Numbered from the stretch's first letter, positions 17,331 to 27,647 are shown. The stretch is DNA of 64,000 nucleotides from JAQUBU01 sp036677685 (GCA_036677685.1 JAVBWA010000007.1:1-64000), one strand, 5' to 3'. The notes: generated by a model from the sequence alone, not told the origin. Numbers and translations: made by a program.

Positions 17331-19301
17331 TTATTTTAGCTTAAAAGTATCAGTAATGGATTTCAAGTTCCCAGCCAGTTCACCAAGGTCTTTGCTGATA
17401 CTCACGATATTCTGCACTGCAGCCAACTGGTTTTCGCTGATAGCCGTAACTTCCTGGGCCGATGCCGCAGACTCTTCCGTAACCGCTGAAATGTTCTCTA
17501 TAGCTTGAATAATCTCGTCAGCGGATGCAACAAGTTCTTCGAAAGTTGCGGAAATATCCTGGATCGAATTGTCTATTTCCGATGCGCCATGTTCGATTTC
17601 TTGGAAAGCATTCACACTTTCACCCAGAGACTGACCTTGTTCCTTAACCAGTTTTTCAACTTTTCCGACCTCGCCTACCACGCGCTCCACTTGAGACTGA
17701 ACTTCAGTTATAATAGTGGCTATGCTTAAGGTTGCAGAACCGGTTTCTTCAGCCAGTTTCCTAACCTCCTCGGCAACTACGGCAAATCCGCGTCCCGCTT
17801 CACCAGCCCGCGCAGCTTCAATGGCCGCATTTAACGCAAGCAAATTAGTCTGGCCGGCTATGTTGGTTATAACCGTGATTATCTCGCCGATTTCCTGGGT
17901 TTTATTGCTCAAGTCCCGGATAACCCCCGAAACATTACCGGTGCTTTCAACCGTGTATTGCATCTTGTCCTTTTGCTGGGTCATTAACTGGGTAACTTTA
18001 TTGACAATTCCTTTAAAATTGAAAGACTGGCGGGATATGTTTTCAGTGCTTTGCCCGACATTCTGCATAGCAGTTCCGACTTGCTGTGCCAACTCACTGG
18101 TTCGCTGCGCATCTTCAGCTTGTGAAGTTGCAGCCCGGGCCACTTCCTCCGCACTGAGACTTACCTGCTCCGAGCCCTGGCCGGTTTGTTCAGCCGTATC
18201 CATAAGATTTTGGGATACCTCGTTAAGATTTTCGGATGCACCGGCAATTTGACCGAATATGGTTTTCAAACTCTCGTTCATCTCACCCAGGGAATGCATC
18301 AGGATACCTATTTCGTTTTTAAGGTCACTTTGGATTTCCTGAGTGAGGTCCCGCCCTGCCAGCTTGCGGGTAATCTCGGTCATATTCAGGATCGGCCGGC
18401 TGAACCTTCCCGCCACCAGCCAAATCGCGATAATTAAAAGCAGTAAAGTTCCAAAGGTAACGAATATAACTTTTTGCAGCATATCATTAAGGGGTTGGGT
18501 AACCTCCTCGACCGGCACCGTCACGCCTAATGCCCAGCCGGCCACTTCTACCGGGTCATGTGCCATATACTTGTCTACCCCGTCCAGAGTATATTCGATT
18601 ACATCAGTCTGACCGGAAGTCATTTGATTGGATATGGAATCCATGCCCTCACCCAAATCGGCCAGCTTCTTCTTAAGAATCAGATTTTTATCGGGATGGG
18701 CTACAATGGTTCCGCTTTTGTCGATCATATAAGCATAGCCAGTTTTGCCCACTTTAACACTATTGACTATTTCAATCAGTTTTTCGGCTTTAATAGTTGC
18801 TCCCATCACTCCTACTACCTTATCGCCCTGGTAGATTGGTACTACAATCGGTGCTACCAGACTTCCGGTGGCTTTGGATATAACGGGTGTCGAAATGGTG
18901 GCATTACCTTTCATGGCAATTTGGAAGTATTCCCGATCACTTAAATTGAATTCCATTAAACCGACATCACCAACTGTGGTGCCATCAGGATAGATTACAT
19001 ACAGGTTATCCTTTTCGGCTGACATAAGCGGAGCCAGGGTCGCTGGAATTGCATCCTTGTCCATTGCACTTATACTGCCTAGTTTTGCTATGGTTTCCAG
19101 TTCTTTAAAGTTGCCTTCTATCCAGACATCAATTTCATTACTAGTTGAAACCGCCATAGCCTCACATTCATTTTTAATTTCCGTAGTTAAGATCTTTTTG
19201 CTTTCAAAAAAGGAAACTGCGCTTTGCCCTATCGAGGCTAAAAAGCAAGCAGCCAGAACCCAAGCCATTAACTGAAACCGAATAGATTTGGTAAACTTCA
19301 A
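17331..19301 (-). CDS. Methyl-accepting chemotaxis protein with dCache sensor
   Basis: A 656-residue transmembrane chemoreceptor. Order: TM1 (about 7-27), an extracellular double-Cache domain (about 35-270, with the tell-tale GKTGYAYMIDKSGTIVAHPD), TM2 (about 280-303), HAMP, and a long cytoplasmic coiled coil with the signalling hairpin ALNAAIEAARAGEAGRGFAV. There is no CheR-docking pentapeptide at the end. I chose TTG at 19301, 7 bases after GGGGG, rather than the longer frame from 19334. dCache domains usually bind small organic ligands such as amino acids or carboxylates; the ligand cannot be read here. Separate gene, ended by a long hairpin. Confidence 0.93.
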   Translation of the reverse strand: MKFTKSIRFQLMAWVLAACFLASIGQSAVSFFESKKILTTEIKNECEAMAVSTSNEIDVWIEGNFKELETIAKLGSISAMDKDAIPATLAPLMSAEKDNLYVIYPDGTTVGDVGLMEFNLSDREYFQIAMKGNATISTPVISKATGSLVAPIVVPIYQGDKVVGVMGATIKAEKLIEIVNSVKVGKTGYAYMIDKSGTIVAHPDKNLILKKKLADLGEGMDSISNQMTSGQTDVIEYTLDGVDKYMAHDPVEVAGWALGVTVPVEEVTQPLNDMLQKVIFVTFGTLLLLIIAIWLVAGRFSRPILNMTEITRKLAGRDLTQEIQSDLKNEIGILMHSLGEMNESLKTIFGQIAGASENLNEVSQNLMDTAEQTGQGSEQVSLSAEEVARAATSQAEDAQRTSELAQQVGTAMQNVGQSTENISRQSFNFKGIVNKVTQLMTQQKDKMQYTVESTGNVSGVIRDLSNKTQEIGEIITVITNIAGQTNLLALNAAIEAARAGEAGRGFAVVAEEVRKLAEETGSATLSIATIITEVQSQVERVVGEVGKVEKLVKEQGQSLGESVNAFQEIEHGASEIDNSIQDISATFEELVASADEIIQAIENISAVTEESAASAQEVTAISENQLAAVQNIVSISKDLGELAGNLKSITDTFKLK

Positions 19302-19648
19302 ACCAATTCCCCCCCATCTTAGATAAACATACATCCATACTCCGGCAATATCCTGTATCAGGTATTGTCAATTGTTATTTCAGCCCCCTTTTATCTAGCT
19401 TCTTAAATTTACTTCGGGTTTTCATCAAACTTTCGACAAGATGTTTATAAATTCCTCCATTGGCAGTAATATTATTATCGTAATTTCCGAGGTTAAATAT
19501 TAGAGATTTCATAAAGCCCAAATTTATATAAAAGCTGTTGCCGTCGGCGATTTAGTCCCTCATAAACCAAAAATGTTTTTATTTCCACCTTTGACTTAAG
19601 CCGGGTTCAAATGCAAGAATAGAATTGGATTATTCCAGGAGGTTTTCT
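19302..19648. other. Divergent intergenic region (chemoreceptor / lipoprotein)
   Basis: 347 bases without a gene. TAAA ... GCGATTTA near 19540-19567 on the plus strand loosely resembles a motility-sigma promoter, but the spacing and -10 are off. CCGTCGG lies in the same place. I see no confident promoter, RNA or operator. Confidence 0.3.
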
Positions 19649-21808
19649 ATGTTCCGCGTACATATTGCTATGCTTACGTGTTTATCTTTCATATTGCTTA
19701 CTTTATCAGGCTGTTCCTTACCATGGTTTGGTGACGACATCTATGAGACTGATACGGGCATAAAGCTGGTAAGCCGAGCGGATGGTGAGAGTCTTTGCTT
19801 TTATAGCGACGGTGAGTGGCAGGATGATTTCTGGTATGGAGTCAACCTGGGGGCTACTACACCAGGACACCATCCCGGTGAACTGAGCCCCCAATATGGA
19901 GATTACCGGCGTTGGTTTGACGGTATGGAAAAACTGGGTGTGCAAACCCTAAGAGTTTATACCATCCTGCCTCCCGATTTCTACCGGGCATTGCTGGAGC
20001 ATAACCAGGTGGCGGAAAAGAAGCTGTGGTTGATTCAGGGCATCTGGTCACCGGAAGAAGAACTGATTAAAAAACAAAATGCCTATCTGCCATCTATCAA
20101 GCAACAATTTGAGCTGGAAATTGCCCTGGCCGTGAGAGCGGTTTATGGTCAGGGAGTAATCCCCAAACGCTCCGGTAAAGCCGCTGGCAATTATTCATCC
20201 AATGTGGCACCTTATCTTTTGGCCTGGATGCTGGGCTCGGAGTGGGACCCCAACATGGTTTTTAATACCAACCAGTTAAACATCAAGCAGCCTGCGTTTC
20301 AGGGAAGATACTTCCAGGGCCAGCCGGAAGCCAATCCTTTCGAAAATTGGCTGGCCTCATGCCTGGAGAAACTGGCAGCCTCAGAAACTGCTTTGGGCTG
20401 GCAGCACCCAGTGGCTTTTGTTAACTGGGTAACCACCGACCCCCTTCCCCACCCGGATGAACCTTTTGCGCAGGAGGATCTGGTAAGTGTTGACCCAATG
20501 CATATCAAACCCACCAGCGAATGGGAGGCCGGTTATTTCGCCGCCTATCACGTATATCCCTATTATCCCGACAGCCTGCGTTATCAAAAAGATTACCAAA
20601 ATTATGTGAACCGGGAAGGAAAAAAAGACCCTTATGAAGCCTATCTGGTTCAACTCCGTAAACACCACCGGGGCATACCATTCATAGTAGCTGAATTTGG
20701 GGTTCCTTCCTCACGGGGCATGGCACACCGCGGACCGTTGGAACGCAACCAGGGAATGCATTCGGAAAAAGAACAGGGGGAGATGGATATAGCTATGTTC
20801 AAAGCTATTAACAACGCGGGCGCCAACGGCGGAATCCTCTTCTCCTGGCAGGATGAATGGTTCAAGCATACCTGGAATACCAGTGATTTGGAAATACCGG
20901 CGGAACGCCGGCCTATGTGGCTGAACCGCTTGACCAACGAGGAAAATTTTGGCTTGATCGCGGTTGAACCTGGAAGCTCCAACCAGGTGTTTCTGGATGG
21001 CAATATTAATGATTGGAATAAAATAGATGCAAAGGAAAAAGCAGAAGGCGGAAATAAAATTAAACTAAAGATCAGCAGCGATGAAGCTTATCTCTTCCTG
21101 TTCATTGAAAAGCCGGATGGCTGGAACTGGAGCAATGAAGAGCTTTACCTCAGCTTCGATAATCAGCCGGGCGGCAGCGAATTCCTGGCTACCAAGCCCG
21201 AAGTCCGTTTTGGAACTGGAGCCGAGTTCGTCTTGACTTGCACCGGACAGGAATCGGCCAAATTGCAGGTAGCCGGTAATTATGACCAGCATCTATATAA
21301 CTATGGCCAGTTGTTGAAAATGATTCCGGTAAACCCGGAGCTGACCCGGACCAATAGCGGCGTATTTCTGCCCTGGAAGTTGTGCCTGAGCCGCGAATTA
21401 TACTTGCCTGCTTCCAAGCGGCACATACCTTTTGAAGAAATTGAAATCGGCACTCTCCATTCCGGCAAACAGACCCCTTCCACTCCGGGGGAAAACAGTC
21501 TGGCTGATTTTTACTGCACCGCTGATTTTATTGAAATGCGAATCCCCTGGATGATGTTGGGTTTTACCGATCCCAGCAGCCATCAGGTTTGGGCTTATCC
21601 CGATTATGAGCAAATCACCTCCCTTGTTAACACGACCTCGCACGGTCTAAATATCCAAGCTCAAGTCTATGACAAAAATGAGGATGTCGTCAGCATTATC
21701 GAGCCCCTTCTGTATTACAACTGGGAAAACTGGGACCGTCCCAGTTACCACGAGCGTGAAAAAGCGAGCTATTATATGCTGCAATCCTATATTGCCCATT
21801 CATTGTAA
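19649..21808 (+). CDS. Glycoside hydrolase-like surface lipoprotein with C-terminal CBM9/DOMON-like domain
   Basis: A 719-residue exported protein. The signal peptide ends in lipobox LTLSGC. Residues of about 50-420 look like a TIM-barrel glycosidase: FWYGVNLGATTPGHHPGE, LGVQTLRVYTILPP, FIVAEFGVPSS with a candidate nucleophile Glu, and GGILFSWQDEWFKHTW. After a linker, about 430-600 resembles the sugar-binding CBM9/DOMON fold (FLDGNINDWNKID, then YLFLFIEKPD). The same kind of domain forms the N-terminus of the XrtG protein in this island. ATG at 19649 follows CAGGAGG by 6 bases. It is read towards the exosortase cluster and ends at a shared terminator. It may trim or anchor the surface glycan; the substrate is unknown. 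Confidence 0.8.
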   Translation: MFRVHIAMLTCLSFILLTLSGCSLPWFGDDIYETDTGIKLVSRADGESLCFYSDGEWQDDFWYGVNLGATTPGHHPGELSPQYGDYRRWFDGMEKLGVQTLRVYTILPPDFYRALLEHNQVAEKKLWLIQGIWSPEEELIKKQNAYLPSIKQQFELEIALAVRAVYGQGVIPKRSGKAAGNYSSNVAPYLLAWMLGSEWDPNMVFNTNQLNIKQPAFQGRYFQGQPEANPFENWLASCLEKLAASETALGWQHPVAFVNWVTTDPLPHPDEPFAQEDLVSVDPMHIKPTSEWEAGYFAAYHVYPYYPDSLRYQKDYQNYVNREGKKDPYEAYLVQLRKHHRGIPFIVAEFGVPSSRGMAHRGPLERNQGMHSEKEQGEMDIAMFKAINNAGANGGILFSWQDEWFKHTWNTSDLEIPAERRPMWLNRLTNEENFGLIAVEPGSSNQVFLDGNINDWNKIDAKEKAEGGNKIKLKISSDEAYLFLFIEKPDGWNWSNEELYLSFDNQPGGSEFLATKPEVRFGTGAEFVLTCTGQESAKLQVAGNYDQHLYNYGQLLKMIPVNPELTRTNSGVFLPWKLCLSRELYLPASKRHIPFEEIEIGTLHSGKQTPSTPGENSLADFYCTADFIEMRIPWMMLGFTDPSSHQVWAYPDYEQITSLVNTTSHGLNIQAQVYDKNEDVVSIIEPLLYYNWENWDRPSYHEREKASYYMLQSYIAHSL

Positions 21809-21813
21809 AAGCT

Positions 21814-21924
21814 TTGGCGAATATTGTATGTGATGATGATGGATTAGTGGAAACTATACGTCAACTGCGTAATGCAGGCCGCAATAACAGTCATGAGCAT
21901 ATCCTGTTTCCGAACAACGATTGA
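21814..21924 (+). pseudogene. Possible coding remnant
   Basis: A TTG-initiated 36-residue frame that reads like protein (DDDGLVETIRQLRNAGRN, then HEHILFPNND) but lacks a ribosome site and overlaps nothing. It lies between the lipoprotein stop and the terminator. It may be the tail of a lost gene. Parent family not recognised. Confidence 0.25.
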
Positions 21925-21931
21925 GGATGCC

Positions 21932-21970
21932 AAAAAGGGTTTTCAGCCAAATGGCTGAAAACCCTTTTTT
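21932..21970. terminator. Bidirectional terminator
   Basis: Perfect 17-bp stem AAAAAGGGTTTTCAGCC/GGCTGAAAACCCTTTTT with an AAAT loop, and T-runs on both strands. It separates the convergent lipoprotein gene (plus) and PA14 gene (minus). Confidence 0.9.
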
Positions 21971-21978
21971 CATGCTGT

Positions 21979-23832
21979 TTAAAACGGAAGTTGGCCAGCC
22001 TCATTTATGTCCTGGAAAATTACCGTAGAATTGCCGCTGACCAATAGCTCTTTGGCCACAATAATTCCGGTAAATGAAGAACTGCCAGTGATGCTTACCT
22101 TGCCATCGGGGGCAAATAGAATTCCGGTTACCTGTACATTATTGGGCAAGGTTATATCGCCCTTGCTGGCAATGGTAACATTATTATAGCTGCCCCAGGT
22201 TGGGAAACCAAAGCTGTCCCCGAAATATTTCATGTCATTCTGTGGAACCGGGCTTGAACTGTAGCCTTTTTCGCTGTACCAATCATCGGTCCGTAATGAC
22301 GGTATATCAAACTGCGGGAATTCTATATTGTTGACTTTTTGGGTTTGCGCCGCCAGGGTTATACCGGTGGCAACATTAAGATTGCCGGTGTAATACAGGG
22401 ACCCAAATATTCTCCCATCATGGCCTGCTGTGGCGGAGCCGCCGGTAACCTTGACATTACCGTCGACATAGATGGTACTGGTGCCGTCAAAGCTACCCAA
22501 ACCCGCACTGCCTCCCAGGGTTACATTGCCTTTGATATAGATTTTTTTAGTAGTAATATAACTTACATCGCCAGTTCCGGGATTGAAATTATTCCTAACT
22601 ACTACCATGGAATCCGGCCCATTGATTCTGGAACTGCCGTCGATAGTGGCATTATTCCCATATACATAAAGGTTTTCGCTCATCAAATAGTTTATGAATT
22701 CTTCGTTGGGTTCCGGTTCAGGAGGCTCCGGATCACCCGAACAGGGGCCCGGGTCCGGGTCCGGGCCCGGCGGGTTCGGCTCCGGTTGAGTGCTGTATAA
22801 ATACTTGGCAGGAATGACTTCCCTGTCATGAGCATCGCTTTTCCAGTACATAACACAGGTCGCACTGCCATACAAATCATTATATTCAACCTTTATTTTA
22901 TAGAATTTGCCGTTAACCATGGGAATCGATACTTCATGCAGAACATTGGAAGCGGCCTCCCATTTATCCAGGACCAGATCATCATCAATCCACATGCGCA
23001 CACCGTCATCGCTGACAATTTGTAAAATTACATCTTCGGTGTAGCAGGCTTCAAGATATCCGGTCCAACGGACTGAGAAGTCATCTTCAGGAATACCTGG
23101 AACGGGTGTCTCAAGCCCCCATTCACAATTAATGTTCTCTCCTTCAACCACATGAGCAGGGGCGGTATTTTCCTCTACAACCGTTTGGGCACCGGAATAA
23201 TACTCCCCTCTTAAGCCGTTTCCCCCGGCTCGAAGAGGATTAACATGGACCGGGGAACTGTATTTGCCGTAATGATACTGGCAAACGTAGAAAGCGGATG
23301 CGGGTACAATTCCCATCTGGCCGCCATCGCGCTGCCAGAACAGGACAATGGTCGCATTTATTGGTATTTCCTGATATTTCAAGGTAAAGGGATATTTGAC
23401 CCCTTCCTGCAAATAGAGTTGGTGGTTGCTTTTGGTAAACTCCAAATTCACCAGGCCCCAGCGGTCAATAATCGGCCCCTCGCCACTGCCGATGGTCAGT
23501 TGAACGCCATCATCGGAATATGTATAAAAATCATAATTGCCGGTAACCGGCACCTCAATGTAACCGCTCCACACAACCGAAAAGGTATCCGGGTCAATAC
23601 TGGTGTCGGGTGAATCAGTTTGCCAGTTGAACCTGATGTTTTGATCGATCTGTATAATTCGCTTGTAACTCAGTTTGCTCGGTTCAGCCGTATCATAATA
23701 CTGTCCTAAGACGCCATTGACATAAGTGGGTTCAGCTGCACTTAAACTCGAAGTATCATAGTTGAAAACATATAAAAAAATTGCAAGCAAACTACATACA
23801 GCTACCAATTTGTTCTTTACTATGCTTTTCAC
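21979..23832 (-). CDS. Secreted protein with two PA14 domains and a beta-solenoid-like C-terminus
   Basis: A 617-residue protein with an N-terminal signal (about 1-32, ending SLSAAEP). Two PA14 domains (about 38-185 and 200-345) each show the pattern FSVxWTGYxE ... YSDDGVQL or VSDDGVRMWID; PA14 folds usually bind carbohydrate. A Pro/Glu/Asp-rich linker (about 348-375) leads to a C-terminal domain (about 378-617) with repeated short Gly/Asn/Ile strands (IYIKGNVTLGGSAGLG, VTGGSATAGHDGRIFG), like polymer-forming or PilX-like surface folds. No LPXTG, SLH or PEP-CTERM-like tail is visible. It is the last gene of the minus-strand island and probably acts on the cell surface glycan. Confidence 0.85.
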   Translation of the reverse strand: MKSIVKNKLVAVCSLLAIFLYVFNYDTSSLSAAEPTYVNGVLGQYYDTAEPSKLSYKRIIQIDQNIRFNWQTDSPDTSIDPDTFSVVWSGYIEVPVTGNYDFYTYSDDGVQLTIGSGEGPIIDRWGLVNLEFTKSNHQLYLQEGVKYPFTLKYQEIPINATIVLFWQRDGGQMGIVPASAFYVCQYHYGKYSSPVHVNPLRAGGNGLRGEYYSGAQTVVEENTAPAHVVEGENINCEWGLETPVPGIPEDDFSVRWTGYLEACYTEDVILQIVSDDGVRMWIDDDLVLDKWEAASNVLHEVSIPMVNGKFYKIKVEYNDLYGSATCVMYWKSDAHDREVIPAKYLYSTQPEPNPPGPDPDPGPCSGDPEPPEPEPNEEFINYLMSENLYVYGNNATIDGSSRINGPDSMVVVRNNFNPGTGDVSYITTKKIYIKGNVTLGGSAGLGSFDGTSTIYVDGNVKVTGGSATAGHDGRIFGSLYYTGNLNVATGITLAAQTQKVNNIEFPQFDIPSLRTDDWYSEKGYSSSPVPQNDMKYFGDSFGFPTWGSYNNVTIASKGDITLPNNVQVTGILFAPDGKVSITGSSSFTGIIVAKELLVSGNSTVIFQDINEAGQLPF

Positions 23833-23877
23833 CGAAATACCTCCCTTTTCTTGTTATTAATTCAAACTAATAAAGCG

Positions 23878-24309
23878 CTATTTGGTCTTAATGGTAACTG
23901 TATTATTATTGCCGTCCCATTGTACGCTGGCGCCGAATATTTCGACTGTCCGCACCGGAATCATGGTTCGTCCCTGGTTTATCATAGGAGCCGGATCTAG
24001 CATAATCATGCTTTGATCAACCACCACACCGCGACTGCCAATCGCCAGAAAAACATATTTCTGGTTATGCCTGATCTCCATGGTTTTTGACTTATCATCC
24101 CATCCGATTTCACTGTCAGGTATCCCAATGGCATTGAGAATCGCCCGGAAAGGAAGCATAACCCGACTTTCCACATTTATAGCCGGGGCATCCGAAACCA
24201 CAGGTTTACCATTAACCAGAACCTTGATGTCATTGTCTTCCGCCCGGATGGGGCCGGATGTTCCAAAAACCAACCCGATAATTAAAGCCGAAATGATAAG
24301 CCTTTTCAC
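23878..24309 (-). CDS. Secreted copper amine oxidase N-terminal-like domain protein
   Basis: A 143-residue protein with a signal peptide (RLIISALIIGLVFGTSG) followed by one domain of the copper amine oxidase N-terminal type, shown by VKVLVNGKPV-like start, RVMLPFRAILNAIG and GRTMIPVRTVEIFGASVQWD. In Firmicutes this domain is a common small surface-binding module, not an oxidase. GTG at 24309 follows GGGGGG; a longer frame would start inside the ribosome site. It is placed between the two large exported or membrane proteins of the island. Its specific role is unknown. Confidence 0.88.
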   Translation of the reverse strand: MKRLIISALIIGLVFGTSGPIRAEDNDIKVLVNGKPVVSDAPAINVESRVMLPFRAILNAIGIPDSEIGWDDKSKTMEIRHNQKYVFLAIGSRGVVVDQSMIMLDPAPMINQGRTMIPVRTVEIFGASVQWDGNNNTVTIKTK

Positions 24310-24417
24310 AAAATCCCCCCGTTTCAATTTGTTCCAAGTTAAACCATATGCTTCTATTGTATTCCATATATTAGTATATTTCCAGACAAAAGTATTAGGT
24401 TAATAGTCCTTATAAAA

Positions 24418-26988
24418 TTATTCTCCAATTGAAATAATTGACTTGCGGGCATTTGCCTTAATAGAGTCAAACATTCTATCAAAGTAATCAAAGCAAAAGT
24501 AAAATATAGCCACCAATAGAAGTGAAAAGATTGACAAAGCGATCCCCAACCAACCTACCCAAGTCATACCGTAATGAAAATCGACTTTGTGCGCCCCCTC
24601 CGGCAATTCCATATATATCAAGTGGTCCATATTATATATCGGCCAGGGCTTTCCATCTACCTTGGCTTTCCAGCGGGGGGTGTAAGTCACTGCAATTTGG
24701 ATGGGCGCTATTTGAGTTGAATTATAGATGAAATTAAAGCCGTCATGCTTCCATTCCTGGCTTTGTACCGGAAAAGCTGCGGGAATTATGTTCTTGTTGG
24801 GATGGGCAATATCCATCAGTTGTTCTAAAATCGCCTTTATTTGCTCGCCATGAGTCTTATTGAGTTGCTGCCCCAGGGCCAAGCCCACAAAATATACTTT
24901 ATGCCCGTTAACTTCCTTGTAGCCGATGGCCGGGACTTTTTTATCCGAGCCCTGCATTACCGCCCAGAGTATATCCACATTCCCCAGCGCTGGAACTTGG
25001 CCGGTGGGGTCGGCTTCCAGCCGGGCTTCTCCTTTGATCGGTCCTTTTCCGGTCGGCTTCAAATCGGAATCGGTTTCAATCTCCTCCCAATAGGGAATAA
25101 TATCCAGTAGCGGCCAGGTTTCCCCTCTCCCCATGGAAACAATAATAATTTTATCTTCCTCGGCTAAATTTTCGACAATATTTTGAAACTTGGTAAAATC
25201 CTTGACTTCCGGTTCTATCAAATAAATTAGTTTAAACCGTTTGAGATACTCGGGGGTATAATCCTCCAGGCGGTTGGAATAACCTCGGACCAACCAGGGA
25301 AAATTCATTTCTAAATTGATTGCGGCTTTACCAATTACCAGGGCATCTCGTTCCTGCCGCATAAAATAAGATGACGGCTGGGGATTAAAAAGAATAGTTT
25401 TCTTGTTATCCTCTTTGACAGTTTGAAATCCTTGTTCTTTCAAACCTTTAATAACGTTTTTCCAACGATTATCTATAAATGCTGAACGAGTATTCCAATA
25501 CAACAGATTCTTTATTATATAATCGTCACAATGCTCAGCGATAGCGATATTGTGCTGCCATATAGCCCGATTGTGCGGAGTACCTTCAATACTCCAGCCA
25601 TCTGCCATATTTAATCCTTTTAACATTGGGAAGTATGCAACTTGGGATGAATCCGGATAAAGCCAGGTAAACCGTCCTTGTTTAAAGGGCTCCCGGGTAT
25701 GGGAAACCATATCTAATTCTTGCCTATATTCAGAAAATCTATTAGTAGACGCATCCATCACCCGCGGATTAACATCAACAGCTAAAACTATTATTATTAG
25801 CAACCCTATGCTGAAACAAGCTATTCTTAGCATGTAACTTCGCCTTTTTCTAAATATCAGTTCGTTCAAAACATAAACATCTAATATGGCCGCAGCTAGA
25901 ATAGCAAAGCTTAAAAATCTACGAGGTACAAATGATTGGTGCATGGGGATGTACTTATATAAAGGCAAAACTTCACCAAATGATAAATATGTTGCTACCA
26001 GCATAGCTATTAACAACGGCAAAATAGATTTATTCTTACGGTAATAAGCAATCGAGAACAAAGCCAGCACCAGCATGCTTACTCCAATATAGAAACCACT
26101 TCCACTACGCCCTGCTAGAGTAAAAAAGGAGGTCATGGCCGCATATACCGAACTGGCTTCGGGTAATAGATAAGGAACACCTGGATTCTCCAGTTGGGTT
26201 ACACCTGGTAAAATCCAGAACGACCCCAAACCGGTCCCCAAAGCCAGGGCTATGACCCAAAAAATGCACTGACGAAACACCTTACGTCTGCTGACCAGCA
26301 TAACCAGCATCATAACACCTATACATATGCTGATAAGAAAAGCATGCATCGACTGGGAAAGAATAAGCAATACTCCCAGGAAACATACCATCAGCCATCT
26401 AAACCGGGTCTTTTCTTCAAATAGTTTAAGGGTAAGATATAAAAACCAGGGTGTGAGGGCGAAAATTGGTATCTGGGCTATCTCACCGCCGCACAACTCC
26501 GATCTCAGCAAAAACGGCTGAATCGCATATAAAGTTCCACCAATAATACCTGTCCACGGGCCAATTAAGCGGCGGCACAAATACCAGGTCCCCACGGCAC
26601 CAATAAATTGAGCTGCAAACACCATTATTTTAAAGGTAAGCATTATATTATGGGTAAATACTTGCACAATTGCAAACAGCATAAAGGACAAAGGCGGATA
26701 ATACTGAGTAACTGTACAGCCGTTATACCAGAAGGGAAACCAGCTTGCCCACTTACCTGCCCGCAAGTTGTCGGCTATGTATACTATTCTAGTTAAATGC
26801 CCCATTCCATCTGTAGTGTATGGATACGTATTATTGGGAACGCCTAATACCGGCCAAATGCCCCATAAGATAACCGCAGTAAAAAGAAAGGCGCCTATAA
26901 GCATTTCCAATCTAAAACTCCAGGTAGAAGACTGTACCCCAAGAGGCATTTCCGAATTAACTTCTTCTAATTTAGGATTTGCCTTCAT
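24418..26988 (-). CDS. PTPS-related multi-spanning membrane protein (GT-C-like)
   Basis: An 856-residue integral membrane protein of the family named after 6-pyruvoyl-tetrahydropterin synthase, but with no PTPS domain itself. An N-terminal TM helix is followed by YTTDGMGHLTRIVYIADNL, an acidic first loop like that of GT-C sugar transferases, then about 10-12 TM helices to around residue 410, a large extracytoplasmic domain (about 420-800), and a last TM helix near the C-terminus. ATG at 26988 follows GGGAGGG. The parallel architecture with the PTPS-fused protein encoded at 32417-36019 suggests a pair using lipid-linked sugars or building a polymer. This function is inferred. Confidence 0.85.
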   Translation of the reverse strand: MKANPKLEEVNSEMPLGVQSSTWSFRLEMLIGAFLFTAVILWGIWPVLGVPNNTYPYTTDGMGHLTRIVYIADNLRAGKWASWFPFWYNGCTVTQYYPPLSFMLFAIVQVFTHNIMLTFKIMVFAAQFIGAVGTWYLCRRLIGPWTGIIGGTLYAIQPFLLRSELCGGEIAQIPIFALTPWFLYLTLKLFEEKTRFRWLMVCFLGVLLILSQSMHAFLISICIGVMMLVMLVSRRKVFRQCIFWVIALALGTGLGSFWILPGVTQLENPGVPYLLPEASSVYAAMTSFFTLAGRSGSGFYIGVSMLVLALFSIAYYRKNKSILPLLIAMLVATYLSFGEVLPLYKYIPMHQSFVPRRFLSFAILAAAILDVYVLNELIFRKRRSYMLRIACFSIGLLIIIVLAVDVNPRVMDASTNRFSEYRQELDMVSHTREPFKQGRFTWLYPDSSQVAYFPMLKGLNMADGWSIEGTPHNRAIWQHNIAIAEHCDDYIIKNLLYWNTRSAFIDNRWKNVIKGLKEQGFQTVKEDNKKTILFNPQPSSYFMRQERDALVIGKAAINLEMNFPWLVRGYSNRLEDYTPEYLKRFKLIYLIEPEVKDFTKFQNIVENLAEEDKIIIVSMGRGETWPLLDIIPYWEEIETDSDLKPTGKGPIKGEARLEADPTGQVPALGNVDILWAVMQGSDKKVPAIGYKEVNGHKVYFVGLALGQQLNKTHGEQIKAILEQLMDIAHPNKNIIPAAFPVQSQEWKHDGFNFIYNSTQIAPIQIAVTYTPRWKAKVDGKPWPIYNMDHLIYMELPEGAHKVDFHYGMTWVGWLGIALSIFSLLLVAIFYFCFDYFDRMFDSIKANARKSIISIGE

Positions 26989-27026
26989 AGCAAGCCCTCC
27001 CATTTAAGAATTGGCTTATAAAAATC

Positions 27027-27647
27027 CTATCTGGTGCATTCCATGAACATAAGCGAGTAAGGCATCCGCAACATACCCTGGCGAATACTGGTTTTCACAT
27101 CCTGAAAACCCGGAGGAATCAACTGCCTGTACTCCTCATCATAGCGAACATAATTCCCCCGGTCTTTGGATACCAGAAAATGTTCCAGCCAAGGCTGCCC
27201 CGCCAGAAAAACCGGATCGATGGTAATCAGCCGCCCCCCCGGTTTGAGGGCCTTTTGTGCCAGTTCAAACAGCTTGGCGGCATTGGCATCATCGAGATGG
27301 TGCAGCACCCCAACAGCTATCACCAGATCAAACAAATCCATTTGACCCAGAACCTCAGGGCTCAAAAGCTTGCACAGAAACACGCCCCGCGGTCCGAAGC
27401 GCTCGCGGGCGGCATCTATATAATCCCGGCTCATATCGAAACCGGTGTAGTAAACATCGTCAGGTAAATGTTCCAAAATATCGGCAGGCCCGCAGCCGAT
27501 ATCCAAAATCCGGTCGCCTTTTTGCGGTCGTATATAATCCTTCACATAAATGTCCCGGGCCGGTCCCTGCCCGACTATAGTCGAGAATAATCGATAGATA
27601 AACGGGTTGGCGAGAATGAAACGCAGATCCAAATAGTTTGTTTTCAT
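27027..27647 (-). CDS. SAM-dependent methyltransferase (class I)
   Basis: A 206-residue protein with a Rossmann methyltransferase fold: motif I RILDIGCGPADILEHL, motif II near YYTGFDMSRDYID, and VLHHLDDANAAKLF plus LKPGGRLITIDP further on. It lacks membrane segments. Its ATG overlaps the stop of the upstream glycosyltransferase (ATGA), so the two are coupled. In this setting it may methylate a sugar, a lipid carrier or a polysaccharide terminus; the acceptor cannot be told from sequence. Confidence 0.88.
   Translation of the reverse strand: MKTNYLDLRFILANPFIYRLFSTIVGQGPARDIYVKDYIRPQKGDRILDIGCGPADILEHLPDDVYYTGFDMSRDYIDAARERFGPRGVFLCKLLSPEVLGQMDLFDLVIAVGVLHHLDDANAAKLFELAQKALKPGGRLITIDPVFLAGQPWLEHFLVSKDRGNYVRYDEEYRQLIPPGFQDVKTSIRQGMLRMPYSLMFMECTR

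Noticed and set aside
19540..19570. Motility-sigma promoter near the chemoreceptor
   Set aside because: Only a loose match with wrong spacing, and it faces away from the chemoreceptor gene.
21979..22060. C-terminal end of the PA14 protein as an exosortase sorting signal
   Set aside because: The tail is polar and lacks a TM helix and basic end.
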